Assembly: GCA_018262095.1 (NCBI GenBank)
Contig: JAGTRW010000044.1
Span: 1 to 33,103 of the forward strand
DNA from: Pseudomonadota bacterium
Lineage (GTDB): Bacteria; Pseudomonadota; Gammaproteobacteria; Burkholderiales; Rhodocyclaceae
Reading direction: 5' to 3'
DNA length: 33,103 nucleotides
Shown: positions 22,338-31,684 of the stretch, piece by piece
How the letters are laid out: every line of letters begins with the position of its first letter
How positions within the stretch are numbered: the stretch's first letter is position 1
Program-made: the position numbers and the translations under genes
The notes under the pieces: generated by a model
What the model was told of the DNA's origin: nothing
What the model saw: the letters and a program-made list of their open reading frames with translations, nothing else
The model's database searches: none

Positions 22338-23108
22338 ATGCGCATTGCTGTCTTCAACCAAAAAGGTGGTGTTGGCAAAACCACGACGACGCTCAACCTC
22401 GCCGCGGCGTGCGTTCGCGACGGTGGCCAACCGCTGGTTCTCGACCTCGACCCGCAATGCCACCTTTCGGTCATCCACGGCGCCAGCCCGCTCGATTCGA
22501 CGCGCAGCCTGTTCGGTTTTTTCCAGGGCGTTCGCGGTCTTGACGAACTCACCATCCCCTGGGAAGGCATCGGGCGGCTGATCCCTTCGCACCAGCAGTT
22601 GATCAAGGTCGATTCGATCTTCGGCAAGGGCCCGGCGGTTCTCAACAAGCTGCGGCTTGGCCTTGAGGCGATTGACGAATCGGTGCCGGGCAACGCGGCG
22701 CAAACGACGCTGATCGATTGCTGCCCCTATGTCGGCGTGCTGGCGCTCAACGCCATTTTTGCCTGCGATGTCCTGCTCATTCCGATCTCGACCGATTACC
22801 TGTCCTTGCAGGCGGCCGAACAGATGACCCGAACGCTGGAGATTCTCGAACCGGTACTCAAACGACGCGTCGAGCGCCGCTACCTGCTGACGCGCTACGA
22901 TCGCCGGCGCAAGATGAGCATCGATATCCAGGAGATGCTGCGCGGGCGCTACGACCACGAGGTCTGCCAAACGGTCATTACGGAGAATGTGGCGATCGCT
23001 GAAAGCCCGGCGAAGAACTGCGACGTGTTCAGCCATGCGGAATCAAGCGTCGGTGCCAAAGACTACAACGCACTCTTTTACGAACTGCGGCGAAACCGAT
23101 TCATTTGA
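22338..23108 (+). CDS. orphan ParA-family ATPase
   Basis: This 256-residue MinD/ParA-type P-loop ATPase has the deviant Walker A KGGVGKT at 9-15 (signature Lys9, catalytic Lys14), Walker A' LDLDPQCHLS, and a Walker B-like TLIDCCPYVGVLALNA in which the usual DCPP is DCCPY. The C-terminal part contains QAAEQMTRTLEILE and LLTRYDRRRKMS. No ParB gene or obvious parS is adjacent, so this is an orphan that may position some other cargo rather than segregate the chromosome. ATATAAGC-type repeats flank the locus. The ATG at 22338 begins the family N-terminus (MRIAVFNQKGG). The next gene is convergent, one base away. Confidence 0.9.
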   Translation: MRIAVFNQKGGVGKTTTTLNLAAACVRDGGQPLVLDLDPQCHLSVIHGASPLDSTRSLFGFFQGVRGLDELTIPWEGIGRLIPSHQQLIKVDSIFGKGPAVLNKLRLGLEAIDESVPGNAAQTTLIDCCPYVGVLALNAIFACDVLLIPISTDYLSLQAAEQMTRTLEILEPVLKRRVERRYLLTRYDRRRKMSIDIQEMLRGRYDHEVCQTVITENVAIAESPAKNCDVFSHAESSVGAKDYNALFYELRRNRFI

Positions 23109-23109
23109 G

Positions 23110-23358
23110 CTAATCGGTCGGCCAGATCGAAGGCGGCCCCGAAATCAGGTCGACGACGTCTTCGAAAGTCACCGGACCGGTGCGCGGCGCCTGAATGAGC
23201 AGGCGCTTCGCTTCGAGAATTTCGCAGCCCAAATAGATCTGGCGCAATTTACGCTCGGCGTCGGACTCGTCCTTGCCAAATATCAACAGATTGTCGACCA
23301 CGGCTCCGCTGCGCGTACGGATACGAAAACCATATTTGGCGGTAGGTGACAAATACAT
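23110..23358 (-). CDS. small conserved protein of unknown function
   Basis: This 82-residue soluble protein starts MYLSPTAKYGFRIRTRSGAVVDNLLIFG, which looks like two beta strands. A helix follows (DESDAERKLRQIYLG), then a beta strand (EILEAKRLLIQ) and the tail VTFEDVVDLISGPP. AGAGG lies seven bases before the ATG. It ends one base from the convergent ParA gene, so the two transcripts overlap at their 3' ends. It has no known motif and no Cys/His metal site. It is probably real because of its good start signals, its composition and its tight fit between neighbours. Confidence 0.65.
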   Translation of the reverse strand: MYLSPTAKYGFRIRTRSGAVVDNLLIFGKDESDAERKLRQIYLGCEILEAKRLLIQAPRTGPVTFEDVVDLISGPPSIWPTD

Positions 23359-23412
23359 AAATCTGCCTCTGCATCAAATAGATGTAACGACTATATGCAG
23401 TAAATTATCTGA

Positions 23413-23478
23413 ATATAAGCCAAGTGTCTATTTCTTTTATATAAGCAGTTTTTAGACAAAAATGATGAAATCATAAGC
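23413..23478. repeat. cluster of ATATAAGC/CATAAGC motifs
   Basis: ATATAAGC at 23413-23420 and 23439-23446, and CATAAGC at 23472-23478, in the AT-rich 225-base gap before the DUF3579 gene. The same motif occurs on the other side of the ParA locus (ATATAAGC 22288-22295, TAATAAGC 22297-22304). These may be binding sites for a local regulator or partition protein. The rest of the gap holds only a TAGAAT -10-like element (23515-23520). Confidence 0.35.
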
Positions 23479-23583
23479 AGCGAGCACAGCGCGGTGAGCA
23501 AGGCGCTTTTCTGTTAGAATCCGCGCTCGCCGAAAGGTCATTAGCGCTTCCAAAAAACTCTTTTTATACTTCCCCGCCAAGAC

Positions 23584-23886
23584 ATGCGATTCTCGTCCAA
23601 CACTCCATTCATCATCGTCGGCCTGACCCGCAACGGCAAAAAATTCCGCCCCAGCGACTGGGCCGAACGGTTGTGCGGCGTCCTTTCAGCCTTCGGGGCC
23701 GAAAAGAAAATGAAGTACTCGCGCTACGTGGGGCCAGGACACTACAACGACGAAAAAGCCGTTTTCGTCGACGGGCAGCTCTATGACATTGAGCCAATGG
23801 CTTATCGCTTTGTACTCAACTTTGCCCAGGACAACGACCTGCAACTGATCGAAGGCGCCTGCGCGATCACCGGCAAGGAAAAATAA
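23584..23886 (+). CDS. DUF3579 family protein
   Basis: This 100-residue soluble protein has the DUF3579 pattern: FIIVGLTRNGKKFRPSDWAERLCGVL, then FGAEKKMKYSRYVGPGHYNDEKAVFVDGQLYDIEPMAYRFVLNFAQDNDLQL. The family is limited mainly to betaproteobacteria, and its function is unknown. Here, as commonly, it sits near rpsT and murJ. No good ribosome-binding site is visible. A TAGAAT -10-like box lies about 64 bases upstream (23515-23520). It ends at a pair of perfect hairpins. Confidence 0.87.
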   Translation: MRFSSNTPFIIVGLTRNGKKFRPSDWAERLCGVLSAFGAEKKMKYSRYVGPGHYNDEKAVFVDGQLYDIEPMAYRFVLNFAQDNDLQLIEGACAITGKEK

Positions 23887-23900
23887 CTCAGACCAGGAAG

Positions 23901-23925
23901 AAGTCGCCGGCGCTACCGGCGACTT
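23901..23925 (+). terminator. first hairpin of a tandem pair after the DUF3579 gene
   Basis: AAGTCGCCGG (23901-23910), loop CGCTA, CCGGCGACTT (23916-23925). The 10-base-pair perfect stem has no T-run and lies 15 bases after the stop codon. It probably acts together with the terminator just downstream. Confidence 0.5.
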
Positions 23926-23939
23926 GCCGAACAGCAATA

Positions 23940-23966
23940 AAAAACGGCGCCGAAAGCGCCGTTTTT
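23940..23966. terminator. bidirectional intrinsic terminator between the DUF3579 gene and rpsT
   Basis: AAAAACGGCGC (23940-23950), loop CGAAA, GCGCCGTTTTT (23956-23966). The 11-base-pair stem has A- and T-runs on its two sides, so it works in both directions for the convergent genes. Confidence 0.92.
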
Positions 23967-23990
23967 AAGTTCACAAAAAAAGAGACTGAC

Positions 23991-24260
23991 TCAGGCGGCA
24001 ACCAGCGCCTTGATCTGAGCCGAGAGACGACCCTTGTGCCGTGACGCCTTGTTCTTGTGAATGATCTTCTTGTCGGCGATACGATCGATCACCGAAACCG
24101 ATGCTTGATAAATACTTTGAGCAGCAGCCTTGTCGCCAGCGACAATCGCCTTTTGCACACGCTTTACGGCCGTGCGCAGAGTGGAGCGCAGGCTGGCGTT
24201 GTGGGCGCGTTGCTTAACGGCTTGGCGGGCGCGCTTGCGGGCTTGTGCGCTGTTGGCCAT
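23991..24260 (-). CDS. rpsT: 30S ribosomal protein S20
   Basis: This 89-residue, lysine/arginine/alanine-rich helical protein starts [26 protein letters not shown] and contains AVKRVQKAI and the conserved [16 protein letters not shown] near the C-terminus. It binds the 5' domain of 16S rRNA. It is transcribed away from murJ, with a well-formed promoter about 50-75 bases upstream, and ends at a strong bidirectional terminator, so it is a single-gene unit. Confidence 0.98.
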   Translation of the reverse strand: MANSAQARKRARQAVKQRAHNASLRSTLRTAVKRVQKAIVAGDKAAAQSIYQASVSVIDRIADKKIIHKNKASRHKGRLSAQIKALVAA

Positions 24261-24306
24261 GTATGTGGGTCCCTAAAAAATCTGATGGGTTAATCGAGAA
24301 GGCGCG

Positions 24307-24335
24307 ATTTTACAGACTTCGCCGGACCAACGCAA
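24307..24335 (-). promoter_or_regulatory. rpsT promoter
   Basis: On the minus strand: -35 TTGCGT (24335-24330), 17-base spacer, -10 TAAAAT (24312-24307). This is a good sigma-70 match with ideal spacing, 47 bases upstream of the rpsT start codon. The remaining part of the 177-base rpsT-murJ gap carries a TAAGAT -10-like box (24399-24404) for murJ. Confidence 0.7.
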
Positions 24336-24437
24336 GCGGCATTTTCATGCAGGAGATCGATCCGGCGCTGCGTTTTTCCGCTGGCGCCACTAAGCGGCTA
24401 AGATGGCGTCTTTTGCGCAACACCCAGAAAAGACCTG

Positions 24438-25976
24438 ATGAACCTGCTTAGAACCCTCGCCACGATCAGCAGCATGACACTCTTGTCGCGCATTCTTGGT
24501 TTCGTTCGCGATTTCGTGATCGCCCGGATTTTCGGTGCCGGGATACTGACCGACGCCTTCTTTGTCGCCTTCAAACTGCCCAACCTGCTGCGCCGACTAT
24601 TTGCCGAGGGCGCCTTCGCCCAGGCCTTCGTTCCGATTCTCGGCGAATACAAGAACAAGCGCTCGGAAACTGAAACCAGACAACTCGTCGACCACGTCGC
24701 CAGCCTGTTGCTGCTCGTTCTGCTCGCGGTCACGCTGATCGGCATGGCGGCGGCGCCGCTGCTGGTCTATATCTCGGCGCCAGGATTTGCCGCCGACGCC
24801 GGCAAATTCGCGCTGACCGTCACGCTGACGCGAATCACCTTTCCCTACATCCTGTTCATGTCGCTGGTCGCGCTCTCCGGCGGCATCCTCAACACCTGGA
24901 GCCGCTTCGCCATCCCGGCCTTCACCCCGGTGCTGCTCAACGTCGCGATGATCGTCATGGCGCTGTTCGCCGCGCCCTGGTTTGAGCGACCGATCCTGGC
25001 GCTGGGCTGGGCCGTTTTTCTCGGTGGCGCATTGCAGCTCGCCTTCCAGATCCCCTTCCTCAAGCGCATCAATATGTTGCCGCGCTTTGCAGTCGACTGG
25101 AAAGACGCTGGCGTGCGGCGCATCCTGAAATTAATGGCGCCGGCCGTCCTCGGCGTCTCGGTGGCGCAGATCAGCCTGTTGATCAATACAGTCTTCGCCT
25201 CGTTCCTGGGTACCGGCAGCGTCTCCTGGCTCTACTATGCCGACCGGCTGATGGAATTCCCCTCGGGAATCCTCGGCGCTGCGCTGGGAACCATCCTGCT
25301 GCCGTCGCTCGCCAAATACCACGCGACCGACAAGTACGACGAGTACTCAAAATTGCTCGACTGGGGATTGCGCCTGACTTTGCTGCTCGCGGCACCGGCG
25401 GCGCTGGCGCTGGCGATCATCGCCGTGCCGCTGATCACGACCCTCTTCCACCACGGTGCGTTCAGCGCGGTCGATGTCTTCAGGACGCGCGACGCGCTCA
25501 CCGCCTACAGCGTCGGCCTGCTCGGGCTGATCCTGATCAAGGTGCTGGCGCCCGGATTTTACGCACGGCAAAACGTTCGCACGCCGGTCAAGATCGCGCT
25601 CGTCTCGTTATTCGTCACGCAACTGCTCAATCTGGCGCTGATCGGCTGGCTCAAGCACGCGGGACTCGCGCTGTCGATCGGTCTGGCCGCCTGCCTCAAC
25701 GCCGCCCTGCTCTATCGCGGCCTGCGCCGGCACGGAATCTATTCGCCACAGCCCGGCTGGCCGAAATTCTATGCCAAGCTCGCCATCGCCCTGCTGGTGA
25801 TGGGCGTCGCGCTGTGGTTTGCCGGCGGCGACGCCGCCGACTGGTTGCGCTGGGATACCACGCAACGCCTGCTGCGCCTATTGGCCATTGTCATTTTCGG
25901 TGCTACCGTTTATTTCGCTACACTATGGGTCACGGGATTTCGCTTGGGCGATTTCAAACGCCGTGCGGCGCAATAA
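24438..25976 (+). CDS. murJ: lipid II flippase MurJ (MviN)
   Basis: This 512-residue polytopic inner-membrane protein of the MOP exporter superfamily has about 14 hydrophobic helices and flips lipid II for peptidoglycan synthesis. The N-terminal signature [21 protein letters not shown] is followed by [29 protein letters not shown], which carries the family's essential arginines. LLPSLAKY and [15 protein letters not shown] are also typical. The length is normal. It is divergent from rpsT, a classic betaproteobacterial arrangement. The PEBP gene follows after 19 bases and may be co-transcribed. A TAAGAT -10-like box lies about 34 bases upstream of the ATG. Confidence 0.97.
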   Translation: MNLLRTLATISSMTLLSRILGFVRDFVIARIFGAGILTDAFFVAFKLPNLLRRLFAEGAFAQAFVPILGEYKNKRSETETRQLVDHVASLLLLVLLAVTLIGMAAAPLLVYISAPGFAADAGKFALTVTLTRITFPYILFMSLVALSGGILNTWSRFAIPAFTPVLLNVAMIVMALFAAPWFERPILALGWAVFLGGALQLAFQIPFLKRINMLPRFAVDWKDAGVRRILKLMAPAVLGVSVAQISLLINTVFASFLGTGSVSWLYYADRLMEFPSGILGAALGTILLPSLAKYHATDKYDEYSKLLDWGLRLTLLLAAPAALALAIIAVPLITTLFHHGAFSAVDVFRTRDALTAYSVGLLGLILIKVLAPGFYARQNVRTPVKIALVSLFVTQLLNLALIGWLKHAGLALSIGLAACLNAALLYRGLRRHGIYSPQPGWPKFYAKLAIALLVMGVALWFAGGDAADWLRWDTTQRLLRLLAIVIFGATVYFATLWVTGFRLGDFKRRAAQ

Positions 25977-25995
25977 GCCTTCTTGAGGAGAAAGC

Positions 25996-26625
25996 ATGAA
26001 ACTGACGAGCAGCAGCTTCAGCGACGGGAATGTGATCCCGGGCGAACTAGCCTTTTGCATTGCCAATCGCGCACATCATGTCTGCCTGGGCAAGAACCTC
26101 AACCCGCAACTTGCCTGGGATGACGTCCCTGCCGCAACCCAATCCTTCGCGCTGATCTGCCACGACCCCGACGTACCGAGCGTCGGCGACGACGTCAACC
26201 AGGAGGATCGCAGCGTCCCGGCAGCGCTGGCGCGCGTCGACTTTTTCCACTGGGTGCTCTTCGACCTGCCGGCCGATCTGCGCGAGATCAAACCAGGCGA
26301 GTATTCGAACGAGGTGACGCCGCGCGGCAAGGCGGGTCCGGCGGCGGCGCACGGCGCGCGCCAGGGGATCAACGACTATACGGGGTGGTTCGCCAGCGAC
26401 AACGACATGCGCGGCGACTACTACGGCTACGACGGTCCCTGCCCACCGTGGAACGACGAAATCGTTCACCACTACGTATTCACGCTCTACGCGCTCGACG
26501 TCGCCGCGCTGCCGATCGACGGCAAGGCCAGCGGATCACAATTGCGCGCCGCAATGGCCGGACACGTTCTCGGCCAGGCCAGTCTGACCGGCCTATACAC
26601 GCTCAACCCCGCCGTCACGATCTAG
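25996..26625 (+). CDS. YbhB/YbcL-type phosphatidylethanolamine-binding (Raf kinase inhibitor-like) protein
   Basis: This 209-residue cytosolic protein of the PEBP superfamily has the core motifs PQLAWDDVPAATQSFALICHDPDVP (the ligand-site DPD), FFHWVLFDLP, GINDYTGW, YDGPCPPWND and HHYVFTLYALD. Bacterial members have no proven general role. It is somewhat longer than Escherichia coli YbhB because of an insertion around 74-84. GAGGAG precedes the ATG. The gene lies 19 bases after murJ and ends convergent to hppA. An imperfect dyad (26631-26640 / 26659-26669) lies in the 57-base gap between them, without a clear T-run. Confidence 0.9.
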   Translation: MKLTSSSFSDGNVIPGELAFCIANRAHHVCLGKNLNPQLAWDDVPAATQSFALICHDPDVPSVGDDVNQEDRSVPAALARVDFFHWVLFDLPADLREIKPGEYSNEVTPRGKAGPAAAHGARQGINDYTGWFASDNDMRGDYYGYDGPCPPWNDEIVHHYVFTLYALDVAALPIDGKASGSQLRAAMAGHVLGQASLTGLYTLNPAVTI

Positions 26626-26682
26626 TCGGCGAGCGCAACGGAGCAGCGAAAGCCGCCTCGTTGGCGCTTGAGTCCGATCAGC

Positions 26683-28743
26683 TCACGAGACCAGCGGCAG
26701 GATCGGAACGATCATCAGCGCGACGATGTTGATGATCTTGATCAGCGGATTGACCGCCGGACCGGCGGTGTCCTTGTACGGATCGCCGACGGTGTCGCCG
26801 GTCACCGACGCCATGTGCGCTTCCGACCCCTTGCCGCCGAAATGGCCGTCCTCGATGTATTTCTTGGCGTTGTCCCAGGCGCCGCCGCCGGTCGTCATCG
26901 AAATGGCGACAAAGAGACCGGTGACGATGGTCCCCATCAACAGGCCGCCGAGCGCCTTCGGGCCGAGCAGCAGGCCGACAATCACCGGCACCAGCACCGG
27001 CAGCAGCGAAGGAACGATCATTTCCTTGATCGCTGCGCTAGTCAGCATGCCGACCGCGCGCGAGTAATCGGGCTTGGCGTCACCGTCCATGATTCCCGGA
27101 ATCTCCCTGAACTGGCGGCGCACTTCGATCACCACCGCCGCCGCCGCGCGCCCGACCGCTTCCATCGCCAAGGCGCTGAACAGATAGGGAATCAGGCCGC
27201 CGATGAACAGCCCGATGATCACCATGTGATCGGAGAGATCGAAAGCCATCACGTAATTGAAACGCGCCTCGAGCGCATGCGTGTAGTCGGCAAACAGCAC
27301 CAGCGCCGCGAGGCCGGCCGAACCGATCGCATAGCCCTTGGTCACCGCCTTGGTGGTGTTGCCGACAGCGTCGAGCGGATCGGTGACGTCGCGCACTTCC
27401 TGCGGCAAACCGGCCATTTCGGCGATGCCGCCGGCGTTGTCGGTAATCGGCCCGTAGGCGTCCAAGGCAACGATGATTCCGGTCATCGAGAGCATCGCCG
27501 TCGCCGCAATCGCAATGCCGTAGAGTCCGGCCAGCGCAAAAGTGACGTAGATCGCCAGACAGACCGAAAGCACCGGCGCCGCGGTGGCCTTCATCGAAAC
27601 GCCGAGCCCGGCGATGATGTTGGTTCCGTGCCCGGTGGTCGACGCTTGCGCGACCAGCTTGACCGGCGCGAAATCGGTCCCGGTGTAATACTCGGTGATC
27701 CACACCAGCAAGCCGGTGAGCACCAGCCCGACCGTTGCCGCGCCGAAAATGGCGAGCGAACTGATCAGTTTGCCGTCGGCCAGCGCGATGCCGTCGCCGA
27801 GCATCCAGGTCGTGATCGGATAGAAGGCCAGCAAGGCCAGCACGCCGGCAACCGCCAGTCCGCGATAAAGCGCGTTCATGATCTTGCCGCCTTCACTCGC
27901 CTTGACGAAGGAACAGCCGATGATCGAGGCGATGATCGCGACGCCGCCGAGCACCAGCGGGTAGATGATCAGATTGTCGTTGGCGGTGGCTGCGCCCTTG
28001 ACCATCATCGCGCCGAGCACCATCGTCGCGACCACCGTCACCGCGTAGGTCTCGAAAAGGTCGGCGGCCATCCCGGCGCAGTCGCCGACGTTGTCGCCGA
28101 CGTTGTCGGCGATCACCGCCGGATTGCGTGGATCGTCCTCGGGAATCCCGGCTTCGACCTTGCCGACCAGATCAGCGCCGACGTCGGCACCCTTGGTGAA
28201 GATGCCGCCGCCGAGGCGCGCGAAAATCGAAATCAGCGATCCGCCGAAGGCCAGGCCGACCAAAGGTTCAACCGCCTGCTGAAAATCGGCGCCGCTGCCG
28301 CGCAGCGCCGCGTAGTAACCGGCGACGCCGAGCAGACCGAGGCCGACGACCAGCATACCGGTGATCGCCCCACCCTTGAAGGCGACGTCAAGCGCCGCCG
28401 CGACACCGCGCCGCGCGGCCTCGGCGGTCCGCACGTTGGCGCGCACCGAGACGTTCATGCCGATGAAACCGGTCGCTCCCGAGAGCACCGCCCCGATCAC
28501 AAAACCAACCGCCATCAGCGGGCCCAGGAAAACGCCGATGAAGATCGCCAGGACCAGGCCAACGGCGGCAATCGTCGTATATTGACGGTTAAGGTAGGCC
28601 GACGCGCCGACCTCAATCGCCTTGGCGATCTCCTGCATACGCTCGTTGCCCGCCGGCAACGAGAGAATCCACCGGGTCATTGCAGCGCCGTAGAGCACTG
28701 CAATCACGGCACAAACGAGCGAGAATACGAGACCTGCCGACAT
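26683..28743 (-). CDS. hppA: K+-independent proton-translocating membrane pyrophosphatase
   Basis: This 686-residue enzyme has about 16 membrane helices. It hydrolyses pyrophosphate and pumps protons out of the cytosol, or can run in reverse. The active-site motif [11 protein letters not shown] is at 187-197, with [16 protein letters not shown] (213-228) and DNAGGIAEM also present. The residue after GNTT is Lys465 with Thr468 three positions on; K+-dependent enzymes have Ala there. This marks the K+-independent, H+-pumping class, as in Rhodospirillum rubrum. A GGGGG tract lies just before the ATG. It follows adk on the same strand, 169 bases away; adk and hppA both deal with adenylate/pyrophosphate balance. 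The 169-base gap holds no further gene. Confidence 0.96.
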   Translation of the reverse strand: MSAGLVFSLVCAVIAVLYGAAMTRWILSLPAGNERMQEIAKAIEVGASAYLNRQYTTIAAVGLVLAIFIGVFLGPLMAVGFVIGAVLSGATGFIGMNVSVRANVRTAEAARRGVAAALDVAFKGGAITGMLVVGLGLLGVAGYYAALRGSGADFQQAVEPLVGLAFGGSLISIFARLGGGIFTKGADVGADLVGKVEAGIPEDDPRNPAVIADNVGDNVGDCAGMAADLFETYAVTVVATMVLGAMMVKGAATANDNLIIYPLVLGGVAIIASIIGCSFVKASEGGKIMNALYRGLAVAGVLALLAFYPITTWMLGDGIALADGKLISSLAIFGAATVGLVLTGLLVWITEYYTGTDFAPVKLVAQASTTGHGTNIIAGLGVSMKATAAPVLSVCLAIYVTFALAGLYGIAIAATAMLSMTGIIVALDAYGPITDNAGGIAEMAGLPQEVRDVTDPLDAVGNTTKAVTKGYAIGSAGLAALVLFADYTHALEARFNYVMAFDLSDHMVIIGLFIGGLIPYLFSALAMEAVGRAAAAVVIEVRRQFREIPGIMDGDAKPDYSRAVGMLTSAAIKEMIVPSLLPVLVPVIVGLLLGPKALGGLLMGTIVTGLFVAISMTTGGGAWDNAKKYIEDGHFGGKGSEAHMASVTGDTVGDPYKDTAGPAVNPLIKIINIVALMIVPILPLVS

Positions 28744-28912
28744 GGAACCCCCTTACCAAGATGACTCAGCACCGCAGGCAAACGACCGCGGCCACTGATC
28801 GCGCAACGCTGCACAGACCACCTACCCGCTTCTCTGACGGAAGTTGGGGTTTGCCAGAAAACCGACTTTCTGTTCGTCCAGAAAACGCTAGTGTTGATTC
28901 CCACTCACGCCA

Positions 28913-29572
<660 letters not shown>

Positions 29573-29630
29573 TCACTTTCTGAGAAATTCAAACTGAAGC
29601 AGCTTTCGAAATCAAATGGTATTGTGCACT

Positions 29631-29701
29631 GAAGCATAAGAACGCCGCAAGAGGGCAATAAACAGCTTAAATCCCTTTTTCGGCGTCACTTTATGCGCTT
29701 C
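29631..29701 (-). repeat. imperfect inverted repeat spanning the kdsB stop codon
   Basis: Arms at 29631-29647 (GAAGCATAAG...ACGCCG) and 29681-29701 (CGGCGT...TTATGC...CTTC) can pair over about 15 bases with a 33-base loop. The kdsB stop codon lies inside one arm. No T-run follows on the minus strand, so it is not a standard terminator; RNA processing or stability is possible. Confidence 0.4.
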
Positions 29702-30464
29702 TAAAAAATTGCTGCATATGCGCAGCGTCTTCCGGCGTATCGACGCCCGGCATCGGCAGATGGCTCGAGATGAGCACGCTGATGCGGTAACCATGCCACA
29801 GCGCGCGCAACTGCTCGAGCGCCTCGAAGCGTTCAAGCGGCGATGGCGCCAGGCGCGCGTAAGCGCGCAAAAACCGCGCGCGATAGGCATACAACCCGAT
29901 GTGCCGGTAGGCCGGAATCCCGGACGGCAGGCTGCCCGTCTCGCGCGCAAAGTGATCGCGCGCATAGGGGATCGTCGCGCGCGAAAAATAGAGCGCGTCG
30001 CCGTCCGCCTTGCACACCACCTTGACGATGCTCGGATTGAGGAAATCGGCGGCACTGTCGATCGGATGCGCGACCGTCGCGATATCGGCGCCGCTCTTGG
30101 CCAGTTGCCGCGCGGTTTCGGCGACCAGCGCCGGATCGATCAACGGCTCGTCGCCCTGCACATTGACGACGATGGTGTCGTCGCCCCAGCCCAGGCGGTC
30201 GACGACTTCGGCCAGGCGATCGGTTCCGGTCGGATGATCGGCGCGCGTCAGCAAGACCGACAAGCCGTGCGCTGCGGCCGCCGCCTCGACGTCTTGATGA
30301 TCGGTCGCCACCCAGATTTCTTCGGCGCCGGAAAGCGCCGCGCGCTCGGCGACGCGCACGACCATCGGCTTGCCGCCGAGGTCGAGCAAGGGTTTGGCCG
30401 GCAGACGCGTCGACGCATAACGCGCCGGAACCACCACCTTGAAACTGACGTCGTCGGCGCTCAT
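29691..30464 (-). CDS. kdsB: CMP-Kdo synthetase (3-deoxy-manno-octulosonate cytidylyltransferase)
   Basis: This 257-residue cytosolic nucleotidyltransferase activates Kdo with CTP for lipopolysaccharide core synthesis. Conserved segments are [17 protein letters not shown] (nucleotide-binding start), [14 protein letters not shown] (metal-binding Asp), [19 protein letters not shown] and [12 protein letters not shown]. The length is normal. Its start overlaps the Trm112-like stop by four bases (TCAT on the plus strand), indicating translational coupling within the exbB-exbD-lpxK-Trm112-kdsB operon. Confidence 0.97.
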   Translation of the reverse strand: MSADDVSFKVVVPARYASTRLPAKPLLDLGGKPMVVRVAERAALSGAEEIWVATDHQDVEAAAAAHGLSVLLTRADHPTGTDRLAEVVDRLGWGDDTIVVNVQGDEPLIDPALVAETARQLAKSGADIATVAHPIDSAADFLNPSIVKVVCKADGDALYFSRATIPYARDHFARETGSLPSGIPAYRHIGLYAYRARFLRAYARLAPSPLERFEALEQLRALWHGYRISVLISSHLPMPGVDTPEDAAHMQQFFRSA

Positions 30465-30640
30465 TCGAACTCCTCCGCCGCCAGTTGGCGCGCCTCGTCA
30501 GGCAGCATCACCGGAATGTCGTCGCGCACCGGAAAAGCCAGTTTGCATGGCTTACAGACGAGTTCCGAAGCGCTCTTGCGGTATTCGAGATTGGCCTTGC
30601 AGATCGGGCAGACCAGAATATCAAGCAATCGTGCATCCAT
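30461..30640 (-). CDS. Trm112-family zinc-ribbon protein (YcaR-like)
   Basis: This 59-residue protein starts [15 protein letters not shown]. Four cysteines, C11, C14, C29 and C32 (CPIC and CKPC), form a zinc ribbon. The [20 protein letters not shown] end is typical of Trm112/UPF0434 proteins. Such proteins are often located between lpxK and kdsB. Eukaryotic Trm112 activates methyltransferases; the bacterial partner is not established. I chose the ATG at 30640 (GGAGAAAATCG before it) rather than an upstream in-frame start. It overlaps lpxK by 20 bases and kdsB by four. Confidence 0.94.
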   Translation of the reverse strand: MDARLLDILVCPICKANLEYRKSASELVCKPCKLAFPVRDDIPVMLPDEARQLAAEEFE

Positions 30641-31673
30641 CGATTTTCTCCAGTATTGTGTCGAGCAATGACTTGCCGTCGGCGGCGGCAACAAGCTGCG
30701 CATCGACCGGCAGCACCCAGGCTTCGCGCGTCGTCAATGCGGCGCATTTTACCGCATCTTTCTCGGTCATCAGCAGCACACCATCATCTGCGAAGGCCAG
30801 ATCTGCCGCGCTGTAATCGTGATGATCGGCGAACGCATGCGCCTCGAAGACGAGACCCTGCGCTGCCAGCTGCGCAAAGAAGCGCGCCGGATCGCCGATG
30901 CCGGCGATCGCGTAGAGCCGTTTGCCGACCAGGTCCAGCGCCGCGCAATGGCGCTGATCGTCGTGCAGCGCGAAGAAGCGCTGAGCGCAAAGCCGCATCG
31001 CGAACTGCGGCAAGTCGCGCGCTGCGCCGCGCAGCGGTTCCGGCACCTCGGCGAGCGAATTCCAGACCACCGCGGTGACCGATGACAGGCGCTGCAGCGG
31101 CTCGCGCAACGGCCCGGCGGGCAACAACTGCGAGTTGCCCGCGCCGCGCGCGTCGAATACCGCGATTTCGACCGTACGCTGCAATCGATAGTGCTGCAGG
31201 CCGTCGTCCGAAACGATGACATTGCATTCGGGATGCGCCGCCAGCAGCGCCTGCGCGGTCCGCACACGGTCGCCACCGACATGGACCGGAACGCCACTGC
31301 GCCGCGCCAGCAGCAATGGTTCGTCGCCGACTTGCGCCGGATCGCCATCGGCGGTCACCGCATGACCGCTCGCGGCGGCGCCGCGATAGCCGCGGCTGAT
31401 GATTCCAGGTCGCCACCCGGCTTCACGCAAGCGCTGGGTCAGCCACAGCACGAGCGGCGTCTTGCCGCTGCCGCCGACGGTCAGGTTGCCGACCACGATC
31501 ACCGGCACCGGCAAACGATACGAGCGCAGCAGCGCACCGCGATAGAGGCCACGACGCACGCTAACCAACAGCCGGAACAGCCAGGAGATGGGCAACAGCG
31601 CAAACAGTGCGCAGGCCAGTGGTCGCTGGTACCAGAGGCGGGCCAGGCGCTGTGCGCAACCGGCTTGACTCAT
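30621..31673 (-). CDS. lpxK: tetraacyldisaccharide 4'-kinase
   Basis: This 350-residue inner-membrane-associated kinase phosphorylates the 4' position of the lipid A disaccharide. It has an N-terminal membrane anchor ([20 protein letters not shown]), the P-loop [12 protein letters not shown] (Lys71), ISRGYRG, the GDEPLLLA segment, VSDDGLQHY (catalytic Asp and His) and MTEKDAVKC near the C-terminus. GAGGGG precedes the ATG by seven bases, and the gap after exbD is 11 bases. The Trm112-like gene overlaps its end by 20 bases. It is a clear member of the family. Confidence 0.97.
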   Translation of the reverse strand: MSQAGCAQRLARLWYQRPLACALFALLPISWLFRLLVSVRRGLYRGALLRSYRLPVPVIVVGNLTVGGSGKTPLVLWLTQRLREAGWRPGIISRGYRGAAASGHAVTADGDPAQVGDEPLLLARRSGVPVHVGGDRVRTAQALLAAHPECNVIVSDDGLQHYRLQRTVEIAVFDARGAGNSQLLPAGPLREPLQRLSSVTAVVWNSLAEVPEPLRGAARDLPQFAMRLCAQRFFALHDDQRHCAALDLVGKRLYAIAGIGDPARFFAQLAAQGLVFEAHAFADHHDYSAADLAFADDGVLLMTEKDAVKCAALTTREAWVLPVDAQLVAAADGKSLLDTILEKIDGCTIA

Positions 31674-31684
31674 GTCAGCGCCCC

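Noticed and set aside
26631-26669. Imperfect dyad between the PEBP gene and hppA as a terminator
   Set aside because: Pairing is interrupted and there is no T-run in either direction; I mention it under the PEBP gene but do not call it.
26668-28764. 698-residue open frame opposite hppA
   Set aside because: It is the antisense shadow of a fully conserved pyrophosphatase; the composition is Arg/Asp/His-rich with no domain, as expected from GC-rich codon bias.
28854-28890. Direct repeat CCAGAAAAC (two copies, 24-base period) upstream of hppA
   Set aside because: Only two short copies and no symmetry; easily chance.
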